This document shows positions 1 through 10,513 of a stretch of DNA of 64,000 nucleotides, piece by piece. This DNA is from Gammaproteobacteria bacterium (GTDB lineage: Bacteria; Pseudomonadota; Gammaproteobacteria; HK1). Position numbers and translations under genes: made by a program. The notes under the pieces were generated by a model. The model saw nothing but the letters and a program-made list of their open reading frames with translations, ran no database searches and was not told where the DNA came from. The stretch spans positions 372,001-436,000 of the forward strand of contig JAJFJU010000012.1 of the NCBI GenBank assembly GCA_021773645.1. The letters are read 5' to 3'. Each line of letters starts with the position of its first letter. Positions within the stretch are counted from its first letter, which is position 1.

Positions 1-1169
1 GTGTGGTTGCGTGCCGAGCTGGCATTCTTGCCCATATGCACTAGGCCACGGTAGATATTCTGTGCCTGACCCGCGGAGATCCCCTTGGAGACGATAGTGC
101 TGCGGGTATTCTTTCCCAGATGCACCATCTTGGTGCCGGTATCCGCTTGTTGGTGGTGATTGGTGACGGCGATGGAGTGAAATTCGCCAATGGAATTATC
201 ACCGCGCAGCAGACAACTGGGATATTTCCAGGTGATCGCGGAACCGGTTTCTACCTGAGTCCAGGAGATTTTAGAATTATCACCGCGGCAGTCACCGCGT
301 TTGGTGACAAAGTTATAGATCCCGCCAACCCCGTTTTCATCGCCGGGATACCAGTTCTGTACGGTGGAATATTTAATCTCCGCGTCTTCCATAGCCACCA
401 GTTCCACCACCGCGGCGTGTAGCTGGTTTTCATCGCGCTGGGGTGCGGTACAACCCTCCAGGTAGCTCACGTAGCTTCCTGCCTCGGCAATGATCAGGGT
501 GCGTTCAAATTGTCCGGTATTGGCTGCGTTGATGCGGAAATAGGTGGACAGCTCCATGGGGCAGCGCACCCCCTTAGGGATGTAGACGAAGGAGCCATCG
601 GTAAAGACCGCCGAGTTGAGGCTGGCGAAATAGTTATCGGTGGTGGGCACCACAGAGCCGAGATAGCGTTTGATGAGCTCTGGATGCTCCTGCACTGCCT
701 CGGAAAAGGGGCAGAAGATGATGCCTTCTTTGGCCAGCTTGTCCTTGAAGGTGGTAGCTACGGATACACTATCGAACACCGCATCGACGGCCACCCCGGC
801 CAGCGCCGCACGTTCTTCCAGTGGGATACCCAGTTTCTCGTAGGTTTCCAGCAGTTTCGGATCCACCTCATCCAGGCTCTTGGGACCATCCGCTTGGGTT
901 TTGGGGGCCGAGTAATAGGAGATTGCTTGGTAGTCGATGGGGGCAATATTCAGCTTCGCCCAGTTGGGCTCGCGCTGAGTCAGCCAGTGGCGATAGGCCT
1001 CCAGGCGCCACTCCAACAGAAAATCCGGCTCGTGCTTCATGCGTGAGATATGGCGAATAACATCTTCGTCCAGCCCTGGCGGCAGCGTATCGCTCTCTAC
1101 ATCGGTGGTAAAACCGTGTTCGTAGTCTTTGCGGAGGTGGGATTGAAGTTCTTCGGTGCTACTAGGCAT
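1..1169 (-). CDS. sufB: Fe-S cluster assembly scaffold SufB (3' end cut by window edge)
   Basis: Only the N-terminal 389 codons are present; the gene runs off the left edge. The translation reads [20 protein letters not shown] and continues through segments typical of SufB, such as a [19 protein letters not shown] stretch and SYLEGCTAP. The family acts in the cytosolic SufBCD complex, where SufB, SufC ATPase and SufD build Fe-S clusters. The start at 1169 has a weak purine-rich site (GGGCGAGAT) just upstream, and everything 5' of it is non-coding. It is probably the first gene of a suf operon continuing to the left, because a promoter with an IscR-like operator lies directly upstream. Family assignment is very secure; operon content is inferred. 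Confidence 0.95.
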   Translation of the reverse strand, partial: MPSSTEELQSHLRKDYEHGFTTDVESDTLPPGLDEDVIRHISRMKHEPDFLLEWRLEAYRHWLTQREPNWAKLNIAPIDYQAISYYSAPKTQADGPKSLDEVDPKLLETYEKLGIPLEERAALAGVAVDAVFDSVSVATTFKDKLAKEGIIFCPFSEAVQEHPELIKRYLGSVVPTTDNYFASLNSAVFTDGSFVYIPKGVRCPMELSTYFRINAANTGQFERTLIIAEAGSYVSYLEGCTAPQRDENQLHAAVVELVAMEDAEIKYSTVQNWYPGDENGVGGIYNFVTKRGDCRGDNSKISWTQVETGSAITWKYPSCLLRGDNSIGEFHSIAVTNHHQQADTGTKMVHLGKNTRSTIVSKGISAGQAQNIYRGLVHMGKNASSARNH

Positions 1170-1203
1170 ATCTCGCCCTTCAGGGGCCGTGGCTAAAGAC
1201 TGA

Positions 1204-1236
1204 ATGCTAAATTACCCGAGTAAAATGGTCAAGAAT
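1204..1236 (-). promoter_or_regulatory. sufB promoter overlapped by an IscR type-1-like operator
   Basis: On the minus strand a -35 TTGACC (1232-1227) and a -10 TAGCAT (1209-1204) are separated by 17 bp. The interval 1211-1236 carries the imperfect inverted repeat ACCCGAGT / GGTCAAGA around an A/T-rich centre, which matches the known type-1 IscR pattern (ACCYGACT-N-AGTCRRGT). The operator covers the -35 element and spacer, a position expected for repression by the [2Fe-2S] form of an Rrf2/IscR regulator. The regulator gene itself is not in the window. Inferred from motif only. Confidence 0.6.
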
Positions 1237-1272
1237 TAACGAGCGTGCAATTCAGCTTGGGAAAGGGCGCCA

Positions 1273-2883
1273 TTATGCAGCATCCAGGTCCAGGGCGGCA
1301 GCCAACAGGCGGCGGGTGTAGGGTTCGCGGGGGTGGTTGAATATTTGCTCTGCAGATCCTTGTTCTACCACCTTGCCCTCGTGCATGACGATGAGTTCGT
1401 CGCTGAGTGCACGGACTACCTTGAGGTCGTGGCTAATGAATAGGTAGGCGAGGCCGTGGCGGGTCTGTAAGTCGCGTAGGAGATCAACGATTTGGGCTTG
1501 TACTGAGACGTCTAGGGCGGAAGTGGGTTCGTCGAGAATCACTAGACGGGGCTTAAGGATCATGGCACGGGCAATGGCGACACGTTGGCGTTGGCCACCA
1601 GAGAATTCATGGGGATAGCGTTCGCGGCTGGTTGGGTCGAGATCCACCTCTTTCAGTGCCTGTACCACCAGTTCGTCACGTTCGCGGGCGCTATCACCAA
1701 TGTGATGAACCAGTAGGCCCTCTTCGATGATCTGGCCTATAGACATGCGTGGATTGAGGCTGCCGTAGGGATCCTGAAAGACAATCTGCATCTCGCGGCG
1801 CAACGGGCGCAGGGCGCGGGTGCGTAAACCCTGAATTTCCTGTCCCTGAAACTCAATATTGCCCTGGCTTTGCTCTAGCCTGAGCAAGGCAAGCCCCAGA
1901 GTCGTCTTGCCCGAGCCACTTTCACCGACCACGCCAACGGTATGACCTTCACGGATGCGCAGACTGATGCCATCCACCGCCTTCACATGTCCAGTCACCC
2001 GACGCAGCAGGCCGGTCTTGAGCGGGAACCATACCCGCAGATTTTCCGCGCTCAGGATGGTCGGGGCATCTGTGGCTGCCGGAGCCGGCGCACCCTTGGG
2101 CTCTGCTGTGAGCAGGGCCTGGGTATAGGGATGGGATGGCTGGGCAAACAAGGGCTCCACCTCACCGTTTTCCACCACCTCGCCGTTACGCATGACATAG
2201 ACCTTCTGGGCTAGTTTCCGCACGATGGCGAGATCGTGGGTGATTAGCAGGATAGCCATGCCAAGGCGCTGGTTCAGCTCTTTGAGCAGGGCCAGAATTT
2301 GTGCCTGAATGGTGACATCCAACGCGGTTGTGGGCTCATCGGCGATCAGCAGTTCGGGTTCGTTGGCTAGCGCCATGGCGATCATGACACGCTGGCGTTG
2401 GCCGCCGGATAATTGGTGAGGAAAGGCGCCCAGGCGCGTTTCTGCTTCGGCTAGACCTACCAGTTGCAGCAGTTCGATGATGCGTTTGCGCGCGGCCTTA
2501 CCCTTCATGCCACGGTGCAGGGCGAGGGATTCGCCGATTTGCCGTTCAATAGTATGCAGCGGGTTGAGGGAGCTCATGGGCTCCTGGAAGATCATGCTGA
2601 TGTTGCCGCCGCGCAATTGGTGCAACCGTGCAAGGGGGGCGCCGATCACCTCTTCATCGGCATAGCGGATGCTGCCCGATGGATGATGGGCAGGGGGATA
2701 GGGCAGCAGCTGGGTCACTGACAGGGCAGTGACGGTTTTGCCGGAGCCACTTTCACCCACCAGGGCGACGATTTCGCCGCGCGCTACCCGCAGGGAGACG
2801 CCCCGCACTGCTTTCACTTCCTGTGCCCCAGAGCCAAAGGACACCGAGAGATTTTCGATCTCAAGCAAGTTCTTTTTAGACAT
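1273..2883 (-). CDS. yejF: Peptide/microcin ABC transporter, fused double ATPase YejF
   Basis: This 536-residue protein has two ABC ATPase domains in one chain. The first (about 1-255) has Walker A GESGSGKT at 43-50, signature LSGGQRQR and Walker B LLIADEP. The second (about 275-530) has a second [16 protein letters not shown] and LVILDEP. This double architecture is the YejF/DppDF type that energises oligopeptide uptake, including microcin C in enterobacteria. I chose the ATG at 2883 rather than 2919, because it gives the usual [14 protein letters not shown] start and overlaps the yejE stop by 8 nt, indicating translational coupling. It is the last gene of the yejE-yejF half of a split yej operon. 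Confidence 0.93.
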   Translation of the reverse strand: MSKKNLLEIENLSVSFGSGAQEVKAVRGVSLRVARGEIVALVGESGSGKTVTALSVTQLLPYPPAHHPSGSIRYADEEVIGAPLARLHQLRGGNISMIFQEPMSSLNPLHTIERQIGESLALHRGMKGKAARKRIIELLQLVGLAEAETRLGAFPHQLSGGQRQRVMIAMALANEPELLIADEPTTALDVTIQAQILALLKELNQRLGMAILLITHDLAIVRKLAQKVYVMRNGEVVENGEVEPLFAQPSHPYTQALLTAEPKGAPAPAATDAPTILSAENLRVWFPLKTGLLRRVTGHVKAVDGISLRIREGHTVGVVGESGSGKTTLGLALLRLEQSQGNIEFQGQEIQGLRTRALRPLRREMQIVFQDPYGSLNPRMSIGQIIEEGLLVHHIGDSARERDELVVQALKEVDLDPTSRERYPHEFSGGQRQRVAIARAMILKPRLVILDEPTSALDVSVQAQIVDLLRDLQTRHGLAYLFISHDLKVVRALSDELIVMHEGKVVEQGSAEQIFNHPREPYTRRLLAAALDLDAA

Positions 2884-3946
2884 TTGCGGATTCTCTGCTT
2901 TTGCGTGGGTCAAAGGCATCGCGTGCGGCTTCGCCGATAAAGATCAGCAGACTGAGGGTAAAGGCCAGCACGCAGAAGGCGGTGACCCCAATCCACGGTG
3001 CGTGCAAATTGGCCTTGCCCTGGGCCAGCACCTCCCCCAGTGAAGCCGACCCCGGGGGCAGGCCGAAACCAAGAAAATCCAGCGAGGTCAGTGTGGTGAT
3101 GGAGCCGTTAAGGATAAAGGGCATAAAGGTCAGAGTCGCTACCATGGCGTTAGGCAACAGATGGCGGAACATGGTGGTCCATTGATCAACACCCAGGGCG
3201 CGAGCGGCGCGGACGTATTCGAGATTGCGTGCGCGCAGGAACTCGGCGCGTACCACGCCCACCAGGGTGGTCCAGCTAAACACCAGCAGCAGGCCCAGCA
3301 GCCACCAGAAATTCGGCTCCACCACGCTGGCTAGGATGATCAGTAAATAGAGTACCGGCAGCCCCGACCAGATTTCGATGAAACGCTGGAACAACAGATC
3401 GGTCCAGCCACCGAAATAACCTTGCACGGCACCCGCGATGATGCCGATGATGGAACTGAGTATGGTCAGGGTGAGGCCAAAGAGCACCGAAATGCGGAAG
3501 CCATAGAGGACTCGCGCGAGGATGTCGCGCCCCTGATCATCGGTGCCTAGCCAGTTCTCAGTGGACGGTGGTGCGGGGGCAGGAACCGGCAGATCAAGAT
3601 TGATAGTGTCGTGGCGATAGCGGATAAGCGGCCAGATTATCCAGCCCTTGGCGGTGATGAGTTCGTCTACATAAGGGTCGCGGTAATCGGCCTCAGTCTC
3701 GAATTCGCCACCGAAAACGGTTTCTGGATAGCTGTTGAGCACCGGTACATACAACTCGCTTTCATAGCTCAGTAACAGAGGCCGGTCATTGGCCACCAGT
3801 TCAGAAAACAGGCTGACGAAAAATAGTACGCAGAAGATCCACAGCGAGTAATAGCCCCGCCGGTTGTTGCGGAACAGATGCAGGCGGCGTTGATTGATGG
3901 GGCTAAGCGGCATGGTCCGGGTGTTTAACACTGTGGTGGTCATCAA
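2876..3946 (-). CDS. yejE: Peptide ABC transporter inner-membrane permease YejE
   Basis: The 356-residue permease has an N-terminal cytoplasmic segment, a first membrane span near residues 32-50, a long periplasmic loop and a C-terminal block of spans. The binding-protein-dependent permease signature lies around EYVRAARALGVDQWTTMFRHLLPNA. It matches YejE, the second permease of the YejABEF importer. Normally it directly follows yejB; here about 6.6 kb separates it from yejB because an opposite-strand efflux operon lies between. Its upstream region (3947-4126) is shared with the divergent tetR gene, so it must now use a new promoter there. Function assignment is secure; regulation is inferred. 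Confidence 0.92.
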   Translation of the reverse strand: MMTTTVLNTRTMPLSPINQRRLHLFRNNRRGYYSLWIFCVLFFVSLFSELVANDRPLLLSYESELYVPVLNSYPETVFGGEFETEADYRDPYVDELITAKGWIIWPLIRYRHDTINLDLPVPAPAPPSTENWLGTDDQGRDILARVLYGFRISVLFGLTLTILSSIIGIIAGAVQGYFGGWTDLLFQRFIEIWSGLPVLYLLIILASVVEPNFWWLLGLLLVFSWTTLVGVVRAEFLRARNLEYVRAARALGVDQWTTMFRHLLPNAMVATLTFMPFILNGSITTLTSLDFLGFGLPPGSASLGEVLAQGKANLHAPWIGVTAFCVLAFTLSLLIFIGEAARDAFDPRKSRESANV

Positions 3947-4071
3947 TCACAGACATATTTTGCCCATCGTCAGTTGGAGGTCGCGGCGCCCCCCCGCAAA
4001 GGTAATGGTCGGCAGGCAAGATAGGATAACGGCTTAGCGGCCTCACCGCGATATCAGACCCGTGTTGCAAT

Positions 4072-4087
4072 AAACAAACGTTTGTTT
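4072..4087. promoter_or_regulatory. Perfect 16-bp palindrome, probable TetR operator
   Basis: The sequence AAACAAACGTTTGTTT is a perfect palindrome in the 180-bp region between divergent yejE and tetR, 40 bp before the tetR start. Perfect short palindromes of this size and place are the usual targets of TetR-family autoregulators. Binding here could repress the tetR-efflux operon and perhaps also the yejEF half-operon transcribed the other way. No convincing paired -35/-10 was identified on either strand, so promoter positions are left open. Confidence 0.6.
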
Positions 4088-4126
4088 GAAACTGATGCCG
4101 GATGACAAGACATCGGAATCAATCTT

Positions 4127-4783
4127 TTGGCCAGAGCCTCGGTAACCGAACTCACAGACAGTGAATCTACGCGTACGCGCTTGCTGGCGGGTGCCGCATC
4201 CTGCTTTTCCGAGCGTGGCTACGGTGCTACCTCGGTGCGCGATATTACCGCGCGGGTAGGCTGCAATGTGTCTGCCGTAACCTACCATTTTGGCGGCAAA
4301 CAAAAGTTGTATGTGGCGGTTTTCGAGCAGCGTTTCGCGGAACTGACTGAACGGCGGGTGAGCGCACTTGAGGCGTTGGTGGACGAGGCCGAGGTTAGTT
4401 TGGAACGGGTTATTACGACCTTCGCGGAGGCCTTTCTCGAACCCTTGCGTGATGGTGCCCACGGTCATGAGAGCATGTTGTTATTGATGCGTGAGATGGT
4501 GGATGGCCAACTGCCGGCCTACCTGATTCGCGAACGTCTATTTGGCCCCACCCTGGCGGCACTTACGGCTGCCCTCAATCGAGCCTGTCCAGGGCTACCA
4601 TCCGAATCTATGGCCTTGTGTTGCCACTCCCTCATATCCCAACTAGTTCATGTGTTGCATATGCAGCGTCTGGGTGAGCGTGCCGGGCCAGGGGTTGTGC
4701 CGGGGCTTGCGGTAACCGTAGCGCACATCACGCGTTTTACCGCCGCCGGGATACGTGCTGCTATGGCGGATGAGTCGTCATGA
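4127..4783 (+). CDS. TetR/AcrR-family transcriptional regulator (CecR-like)
   Basis: The 218-residue protein has an N-terminal helix-turn-helix at about residues 15-62 (GAASCFSERGYGATSVRDIT followed by VGCNVSAVTYHFGGKQKLY), typical of TetR proteins. Its C-terminal ligand domain resembles the CecR/DUF1956 group that often sits next to efflux genes. The only start in frame after an upstream stop at 4103 is TTG at 4127, so initiation is at a rare codon with a weak ribosome site. Its stop overlaps the start of the outer-membrane factor gene (ATGA at 4780), so it heads a four-gene efflux operon and probably represses it through the palindrome at 4072. The ligand is unknown. Confidence 0.88.
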   Translation: MARASVTELTDSESTRTRLLAGAASCFSERGYGATSVRDITARVGCNVSAVTYHFGGKQKLYVAVFEQRFAELTERRVSALEALVDEAEVSLERVITTFAEAFLEPLRDGAHGHESMLLLMREMVDGQLPAYLIRERLFGPTLAALTAALNRACPGLPSESMALCCHSLISQLVHVLHMQRLGERAGPGVVPGLAVTVAHITRFTAAGIRAAMADESS

Positions 4784-6216
4784 GGGGGCTGCTTATTGCC
4801 GCGATGCTCTTAACAAGTGCTTGCAATAGCTTGCTGCCCATAAAGAGTGATCTTAGCCAGAGCGGGTTCAAAACCCCATCGCAGTGGGCGCAGGAAAAAG
4901 TATCCACCTCGGCACCGCAGCCCTGGCTTGCAGACTTTGAGGCACCGTTGCTCGCCGCCGTGGTCCGGGAAGCGGTGGGTAAAAACTTCGACCTTCGTGC
5001 CGTGGCAGCACGTTTGCAGGTGGCGCGGGCCCAGGCTGATATTGTCGGTGCCGATCAAGGTCTGCAACTGGGTGCCACGGGGGCCGCCAGCCGTCGTGGT
5101 GCGCCTACGGGCAGGGGGCGGCTGACGGAGAATAGTTTCGATGCTTCGCTTAGCGCTGCCTGGGAGGCTGATATATGGGGCACTCTGAGCAATCGCACTC
5201 GGGCCGCGGTGCTGGATGCGGATGCCAGTGCCGAGGATTTAGCGGCAGCACGACTTTCCTTGGCCGCCAGTGTGACCAGGGCTTGGTTCGATGCCGTAGA
5301 GAGTCGTCTGCAGGTGGAACTGGCTCGCCATACCGCACAAAACTTTCGCGAAAATCTTCAAATTGTGGAGCAGGCCTATCGCCGGGGTCTTGGCAGTGCC
5401 CTCGATGTGCGCCTTGAGCGTGCCAATGTGGCGGGGGCCGAGGCACAGCTGGCGGCGCGCCGGGTGACCAATGACGCGACCTTGAGGATCCTTGAAGTCT
5501 TGCTAGGCCGTTACCCACGGGCGGAGTTGGAATTGGCCGTTAAACTGCCGATGCTAAGCCGCCAAGTGCCGGCGGGTCTGCCGGCAGAAATGCTTGGGCG
5601 CAGGCCGGATATAAGGGCCGCCGCGCTCAGGCTCGCCGCCAGTAATGAGCGTTTCAATGCCGCGCGCAAGAATCGTCTACCCAATATCTCTCTCAGCGGT
5701 GCGGGCGGCTTTAGCAGCAATGAGCTGCGCAACCTACTGGATTTCAATTCCCTGCTGTGGAATATCGCCGCCAACCTCACCGCGCCAATTTTTCAGGGCG
5801 GACGGTTGAGTGCCGCCCGCGAGTTGGCCCGTTCCGAAAGTGCGGTGGCGCTCAATGACTATGCACAAGTGGTGCTAGTGGCTTTCCGAGAGGTGGAGAC
5901 GGCACTGGCCGCCGAGGAACTGCTGAACAGTCAGGAGCAGGCGCTTCGCAGCGAGGCCCGGGAGCTGGATGCGGCGGTGGATCTGGCTCTCAAGCGCTAT
6001 CGCAGTGGCCTTATTGATCTGATCACCTGGCTGGAGGCACGCCGGCGTGCCTTTCAAGCTCATAGTGCTGTGCTGGCCATACAGAATCAGCGATTACAAA
6101 ACCGCGTTGCCCTCTATCTGGCCCTCGGCGGCGAATTCGCCCCGGCTATCGGCGTTGCCGCCAACGCCAACGCAAAGACCACCCAGCCATCGCCTCATCC
6201 CGGTAAACAACCATGA
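4780..6216 (+). CDS. NodT-family outer-membrane efflux lipoprotein (TolC-like)
   Basis: This 478-residue protein begins with a short lipoprotein signal peptide ending LLTSAC, placing the lipidated cysteine at residue 15. It then shows two outer-membrane-efflux repeats rich in long alpha-helical stretches. The motif EMLGRRPDIRAAALRLAASN is typical of NodT/OprM-type factors. It should form the trimeric outer-membrane duct of a tripartite RND pump with the two following genes. Start and stop overlap neighbours by 4 nt on both sides (ATGA at 4780 and 6213), a tightly coupled operon. Substrate cannot be inferred. Confidence 0.92.
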   Translation: MRGLLIAAMLLTSACNSLLPIKSDLSQSGFKTPSQWAQEKVSTSAPQPWLADFEAPLLAAVVREAVGKNFDLRAVAARLQVARAQADIVGADQGLQLGATGAASRRGAPTGRGRLTENSFDASLSAAWEADIWGTLSNRTRAAVLDADASAEDLAAARLSLAASVTRAWFDAVESRLQVELARHTAQNFRENLQIVEQAYRRGLGSALDVRLERANVAGAEAQLAARRVTNDATLRILEVLLGRYPRAELELAVKLPMLSRQVPAGLPAEMLGRRPDIRAAALRLAASNERFNAARKNRLPNISLSGAGGFSSNELRNLLDFNSLLWNIAANLTAPIFQGGRLSAARELARSESAVALNDYAQVVLVAFREVETALAAEELLNSQEQALRSEARELDAAVDLALKRYRSGLIDLITWLEARRRAFQAHSAVLAIQNQRLQNRVALYLALGGEFAPAIGVAANANAKTTQPSPHPGKQP

Positions 6217-7403
6217 AAAAGCTATTCAAATTCCTGTTGCCCGTGCTGGTGCTCGTGCTGGCGGGTTTTATCGCCGCCCACAAGGTCTCAACCCAGGAAA
6301 AGCCGACGCGCCGGGTGGTTCGCCCGGCACTGACGGCGGTGGATATTATGCCGCTCACACGCAGCAACTATCCGCTGCGGTTACAGACCCGCGGCACGGT
6401 GCGTCCGCGCACCGAAAGCACCTTGATTCCCGAGATTGCCGGCACCGTGGTGCGCATCTCGCCGCATCTGCGCGCCGGCGAGTTTTTTGAGGCCGGGGAT
6501 GTGCTGCTGGAAATCGATCCGCGGGACTATCGTGCCGAGGTAATGGTGGCCGAGGCCGACCTGGCGCAGGCTCGTGCCACTGGCGTGGAGGAGCGGGCGC
6601 GTGCGGCCCAGGCCGCGGCTGAGTGGCAACGCCTGGGTGAGACGGGTGAGCCGGATCCATTGGTACTACGCAAGCCGCAACTCGCCAGCGCCCAGGCATT
6701 GATTAAATCCGCCGAGGCACGGTTATTGCGGGCACGGCTTGGGCTAGAGCGTACCGTCATACGCGCGCCCTATGCCGGTCGGGTACTGGAGCAGAATATA
6801 GATGTCGCCCAGTATGTCGCCCCGGGGACGGTGTTGGCTCAGATCTACGCAGTGGACTACGCCGAGATTCGTTTGCCATTAAGCAATCGCCAGCTTGAAT
6901 TTGTCGATCTGCCTGAGCGTTATCGCAGCAATGGAGCGGCAGCGGTGCCGCCGGGACCTAAGGTCTGGCTGAGCGCGCGTATAGGCAGCAAAACCCATGT
7001 CTGGGCTGGCCGTATCGTGCGTACCGAAGGGGCTATCGATACTCAATCCCGCCAACTCTTCGTAGTCGCTCAAGTGGACGATCCCTATGGCAAGGGAGCT
7101 GCGGGCCGACCACCGCTTAAGTTGGGACAGTTCGTCGAGGCGGCCATCGAAGGGCGGGAATTCAAGCAAGTGTTTGTCATCCCGCGGGCGGCATTGCGTG
7201 CTGGTGGGCGCTTGCTGTTGGTGGATGCAGCCGATCGCATACAGAGCCGAATGGTGAAGGTCGTCTGGCAGGATGCGGACAATGTGGTGGTGGGCGACGG
7301 CCTTGCTGAGGGTGATCGCCTGGTGCTGACTGCGCTGGGTGGCGGTATGGAGGGGGTGAAGGTGCGCCCCAACAACGGCACGGCTTCGGGTAAAGCGCAG
7401 TGA
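6213..7403 (+). CDS. RND efflux periplasmic adaptor (membrane fusion protein)
   Basis: The 396-residue adaptor has an N-terminal membrane anchor (residues 5-22). A lipoyl-like half-motif (RGTVRPRTESTLIPEIAGTV), an alpha-helical hairpin around residues 105-165 and the returning half-motif APYAGRVLEQNIDVAQYV follow, then beta-barrel and membrane-proximal domains. This is the HlyD/MdtA architecture bridging an RND pump to an outer-membrane factor. It overlaps the upstream OMF gene by ATGA and the downstream pump by GTGA. The family is clear; the exported compound is not known. Confidence 0.92.
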   Translation: MKKLFKFLLPVLVLVLAGFIAAHKVSTQEKPTRRVVRPALTAVDIMPLTRSNYPLRLQTRGTVRPRTESTLIPEIAGTVVRISPHLRAGEFFEAGDVLLEIDPRDYRAEVMVAEADLAQARATGVEERARAAQAAAEWQRLGETGEPDPLVLRKPQLASAQALIKSAEARLLRARLGLERTVIRAPYAGRVLEQNIDVAQYVAPGTVLAQIYAVDYAEIRLPLSNRQLEFVDLPERYRSNGAAAVPPGPKVWLSARIGSKTHVWAGRIVRTEGAIDTQSRQLFVVAQVDDPYGKGAAGRPPLKLGQFVEAAIEGREFKQVFVIPRAALRAGGRLLLVDAADRIQSRMVKVVWQDADNVVVGDGLAEGDRLVLTALGGGMEGVKVRPNNGTASGKAQ

Positions 7404-10400
7404 TCGCCTGGTTTGCACGCAATGGCGTGGCCGCTAACCTGCTGATGGCGGTGATTGTGTTGGTGGGGCTGTATTCATTGACCCTGCGCACGCCGCTGGA
7501 GGTGTTCCCGGAATTCGAGCTGGACATCGTTAATATCAAGATTCCCTTCCGTGGTGCCACGCCCACGGATGTGGAGGAAGGGGTGGTGCTGCGGGTGGAG
7601 GAGGCGGTCTACGATCTCCAGGGCATCAAGGAGCTGCGTACCGAGGCGGCCGAGGGCTTTGCCAATATCAGCATCGAGGTGGAGAAGGGCACTTCATCGC
7701 GCAACCTGCTGGATGATGTCAAAAATCGGGTCGATGCAATCAGCACCTTTCCGGCGGAGACCGAGCGCCCAATTTACAGCGTGGCGGCACGACGGCGGGA
7801 GGTGATTAGCGTGGTGGTCTCGGGAGATCTGCCCGAGCTGGAATTGCGTCAGTACGGTGAGCGGGTACGCGACGATATCTCAGCGATTCCCGGCATTACC
7901 CAGGTGGCACTGGAGGCGGTGCGGCCCTATGAGATTGCCATCGAGCTGGCTGAGAACACGCTACATACTCATGGGCTCAGCTTTGAGACCGTTGCGAATG
8001 CGGTACGTCGCGCCTCGTTGGATCTCTCCGCCGGCAGTATCAAGACCCAAGGTGGTGAGATCCTGTTGCGTACCAAGGAACAGGCCTATGTAGCGGCGGA
8101 TTTCGCCGATATCGTGGTGCTCACCCGCGACGATGGCACCCGTCTGACCCTGGGTGATATCGCCGAGATTCGTGATGATTTTGAGGAAAACCCCATTCGG
8201 GTGCGTTTCAACGGCAAGCCGGCGGTGATGATCGAGGTTTATCGGGTCGGTGATCAGAACGCCATAGAACTGGCGAATAAGGTTAAGGATTATGTGGCCA
8301 GCGCTGCCACCCGCTTCCCGCCCGGAGTGAGCCTGAGCTATTGGCGTGACCGCTCCCGCATCGTTAAATCCCGTCTCAATACCCTGCTTAGAAGTGCCGC
8401 CCAAGGTGGTCTGTTGATCTTCTTGTTGCTGGCAGTATTTCTGCGTTTTTCCGTGGCGCTTTGGGTGTGCATAGGCATTCCCGTGGCCTTTACCGGGGCG
8501 CTGGCTTTTTTGCCGGTGCTGGGGATCACCATTAACATCGTCAGCCTGTTCGCCTTTATTCTGGTATTGGGCGTGGTGGTGGATGACGCCATCGTTACCG
8601 GTGAAAATATCTATACCCATCTCAAACGTGGCGAGGCGGGCAGTGATGCGGTGGTGCGTGGCACGCTGGAGGTGGCGCGCCCGGTGACCTTCGGTGTGTT
8701 AACTACGGTGGCGGCTTTTCTGCCCTTGCTGATGATCGAGGGTATACGCGGCAAGATTTTTGCGCAGATTCCTATGATCGTGATTCCGGTGCTGCTGTTT
8801 TCGTTGGTGGAGTCCAAGTTGATACTGCCCGCGCACCTTTCCCATCTGAATGTGTGGCGCAAGGAAAATCGCTTTACCCGTGCCCAGCAGCACATTGCGC
8901 ATGGCTTTGAGCAGGCCATTATCCGCTACTACCAGCCGCTCCTGGCAGCCGCCCTGAGGCAACGATACTTTAGTCTTTCCCTGTTCGTTGGGGTGGCGAT
9001 CATCATTGGTGGATTGATCGCCAGTCATTCCATCCATTTCGTGTTTTTCCCGCGCGTTCAGAGCGAAACCGCACGTGCGACTTTGGTGTTGCCGGCGGGT
9101 ACGCCCTTCAAGATTACTCAGCGACAGGTGGCGCGCATTGCCCGCGCTGCCGAGGCCATCCGTGACAAATACGTGGACCCTGCCACTGGTCAGAGTGTGG
9201 TCAAAGACGTTTTGGCATTGAGTGGTTCCGCCGGTGGGACGGGTGCCGGTGTTTCCCATATCGGTCGTGTCCGTTTTGAAATCGTTTCCCCCGAAAAGCG
9301 CACCGTGGCTATTACCAGTCGTGAGCTGGTGCGTGAATGGCGAGATGCCATCGGGATCATTCCCGGGGCTGAATCGCTAACCTTTCGCGCCGAGATCGGG
9401 CGTGGTGGCGCACCGCTGGATGTGCAGCTTGCAGGCAACAATATCGCTCAACTGGCGGCCATGGCGGAGGAACTCAAGGTGCGGTTGCGGGAATATCCGG
9501 GGGTCTTTGATGTGGAGGACAGCTTTGAGGAGGGCAAGGAAGAGGTGCAGCTTGCCATCCGCCCCGAGGCAGAATTACTGGGGCTGGGTGCCTCCCATCT
9601 AGCACGGCAGGTGCGTCAGGCCTTCTTTGGCGAGGAGGCACAACGGATACAGCGTGGCCGAGACGATGTACGGGTGATGGTGCGTTATCCCCGCCATGAG
9701 CGGCACTCTCTAGCTGACCTGGAATCCATGCGCATCCGTACCCCGGAGGGCGTCGAGGTGCCGTTTACTGAAGTGGCCAGCGCCAGCATTGGGCGCGGTT
9801 ATGCACGCATCAAGCGCCTTGATCGCCGGCGTGTGGTGGATGTAACCGCTGATGTGAACAAGGAAAGCGCCAATATCGAGGCCATCAAGACGGATCTGCT
9901 GGCCTTTCTGGCTAGCATCGAGAGCCGCTACCCGGAGGTTCGCTATAGTCTGGAGGGGGAGGCTCGGGAGCAGCGAGAAACCTTCCGCAGTCTTGGCCTC
10001 GGTCTCGGTTTTGTTCTCTTTATCATCTACGGGCTGCTGGCGATTCCGTTCAAATCCTACCTGCAGCCCTTCATCGTGATGTCGGTGATCCCCTTCGGGG
10101 CGGCGGGTGCGGTGATTGGCCACATGCTGCTCGGCATGAGCCTCAGCGTCATGAGCCTGATGGGTATGCTGGCGCTCACCGGGGTGGTGGTGAACGATAG
10201 TCTGGTGCTGGTGGATTACATCAACCGCCAGCGGGCGCAAGGGACATCTACAGCGGACGCGGTACGCATCGCCGGAGTCGCCCGCTTCCGCGCTGTGGTG
10301 CTGACCTCACTCACCACCTTCGCCGGCCTGACCCCGCTCATTTTCGAGAAATCCACCCAGGCACAATTTCTGATCCCCATGGCGGTGTCGCTGGGCTTCG

Positions 10401-10513
10401 GCGTGCTGTTTGCCACCTTCATCACCCTGCTGCTGGTGCCGATCAACTATCTTATTCTCGAGGATCTGACACGGCCTTTTCGTACCATGCGCAAGGCGGC
10501 TGAGTCTGCTTAG
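7400..10513 (+). CDS. RND multidrug/solute efflux pump, AcrB superfamily
   Basis: The 1037-residue inner-membrane pump has the HAE-RND layout: one N-terminal span, a large periplasmic loop, six spans, a second large loop and five further spans. The proton-relay acidic pair is visible in [18 protein letters not shown] second [15 protein letters not shown] stretch marks the C-terminal half. The GTG start at 7400 overlaps the adaptor stop. Its stop TAG (10511-10513) overlaps the yejB stop on the other strand (TAA, 10512-10510), so the efflux operon ends flush against the yej operon. This tight convergent junction is part of the evidence that the efflux operon was inserted into yejABEF. Confidence 0.94.
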   Translation: MIAWFARNGVAANLLMAVIVLVGLYSLTLRTPLEVFPEFELDIVNIKIPFRGATPTDVEEGVVLRVEEAVYDLQGIKELRTEAAEGFANISIEVEKGTSSRNLLDDVKNRVDAISTFPAETERPIYSVAARRREVISVVVSGDLPELELRQYGERVRDDISAIPGITQVALEAVRPYEIAIELAENTLHTHGLSFETVANAVRRASLDLSAGSIKTQGGEILLRTKEQAYVAADFADIVVLTRDDGTRLTLGDIAEIRDDFEENPIRVRFNGKPAVMIEVYRVGDQNAIELANKVKDYVASAATRFPPGVSLSYWRDRSRIVKSRLNTLLRSAAQGGLLIFLLLAVFLRFSVALWVCIGIPVAFTGALAFLPVLGITINIVSLFAFILVLGVVVDDAIVTGENIYTHLKRGEAGSDAVVRGTLEVARPVTFGVLTTVAAFLPLLMIEGIRGKIFAQIPMIVIPVLLFSLVESKLILPAHLSHLNVWRKENRFTRAQQHIAHGFEQAIIRYYQPLLAAALRQRYFSLSLFVGVAIIIGGLIASHSIHFVFFPRVQSETARATLVLPAGTPFKITQRQVARIARAAEAIRDKYVDPATGQSVVKDVLALSGSAGGTGAGVSHIGRVRFEIVSPEKRTVAITSRELVREWRDAIGIIPGAESLTFRAEIGRGGAPLDVQLAGNNIAQLAAMAEELKVRLREYPGVFDVEDSFEEGKEEVQLAIRPEAELLGLGASHLARQVRQAFFGEEAQRIQRGRDDVRVMVRYPRHERHSLADLESMRIRTPEGVEVPFTEVASASIGRGYARIKRLDRRRVVDVTADVNKESANIEAIKTDLLAFLASIESRYPEVRYSLEGEAREQRETFRSLGLGLGFVLFIIYGLLAIPFKSYLQPFIVMSVIPFGAAGAVIGHMLLGMSLSVMSLMGMLALTGVVVNDSLVLVDYINRQRAQGTSTADAVRIAGVARFRAVVLTSLTTFAGLTPLIFEKSTQAQFLIPMAVSLGFGVLFATFITLLLVPINYLILEDLTRPFRTMRKAAESA

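Noticed and set aside
120-1060. Plus-strand reading frames opposite sufB
   Set aside because: They are shadows of the minus-strand SufB frame, which shows clear family motifs throughout.
4043-4468. Minus-strand frame over the 5' half of tetR
   Set aside because: The plus-strand frame has a clear helix-turn-helix and operon overlap; the minus-strand frame has neither.
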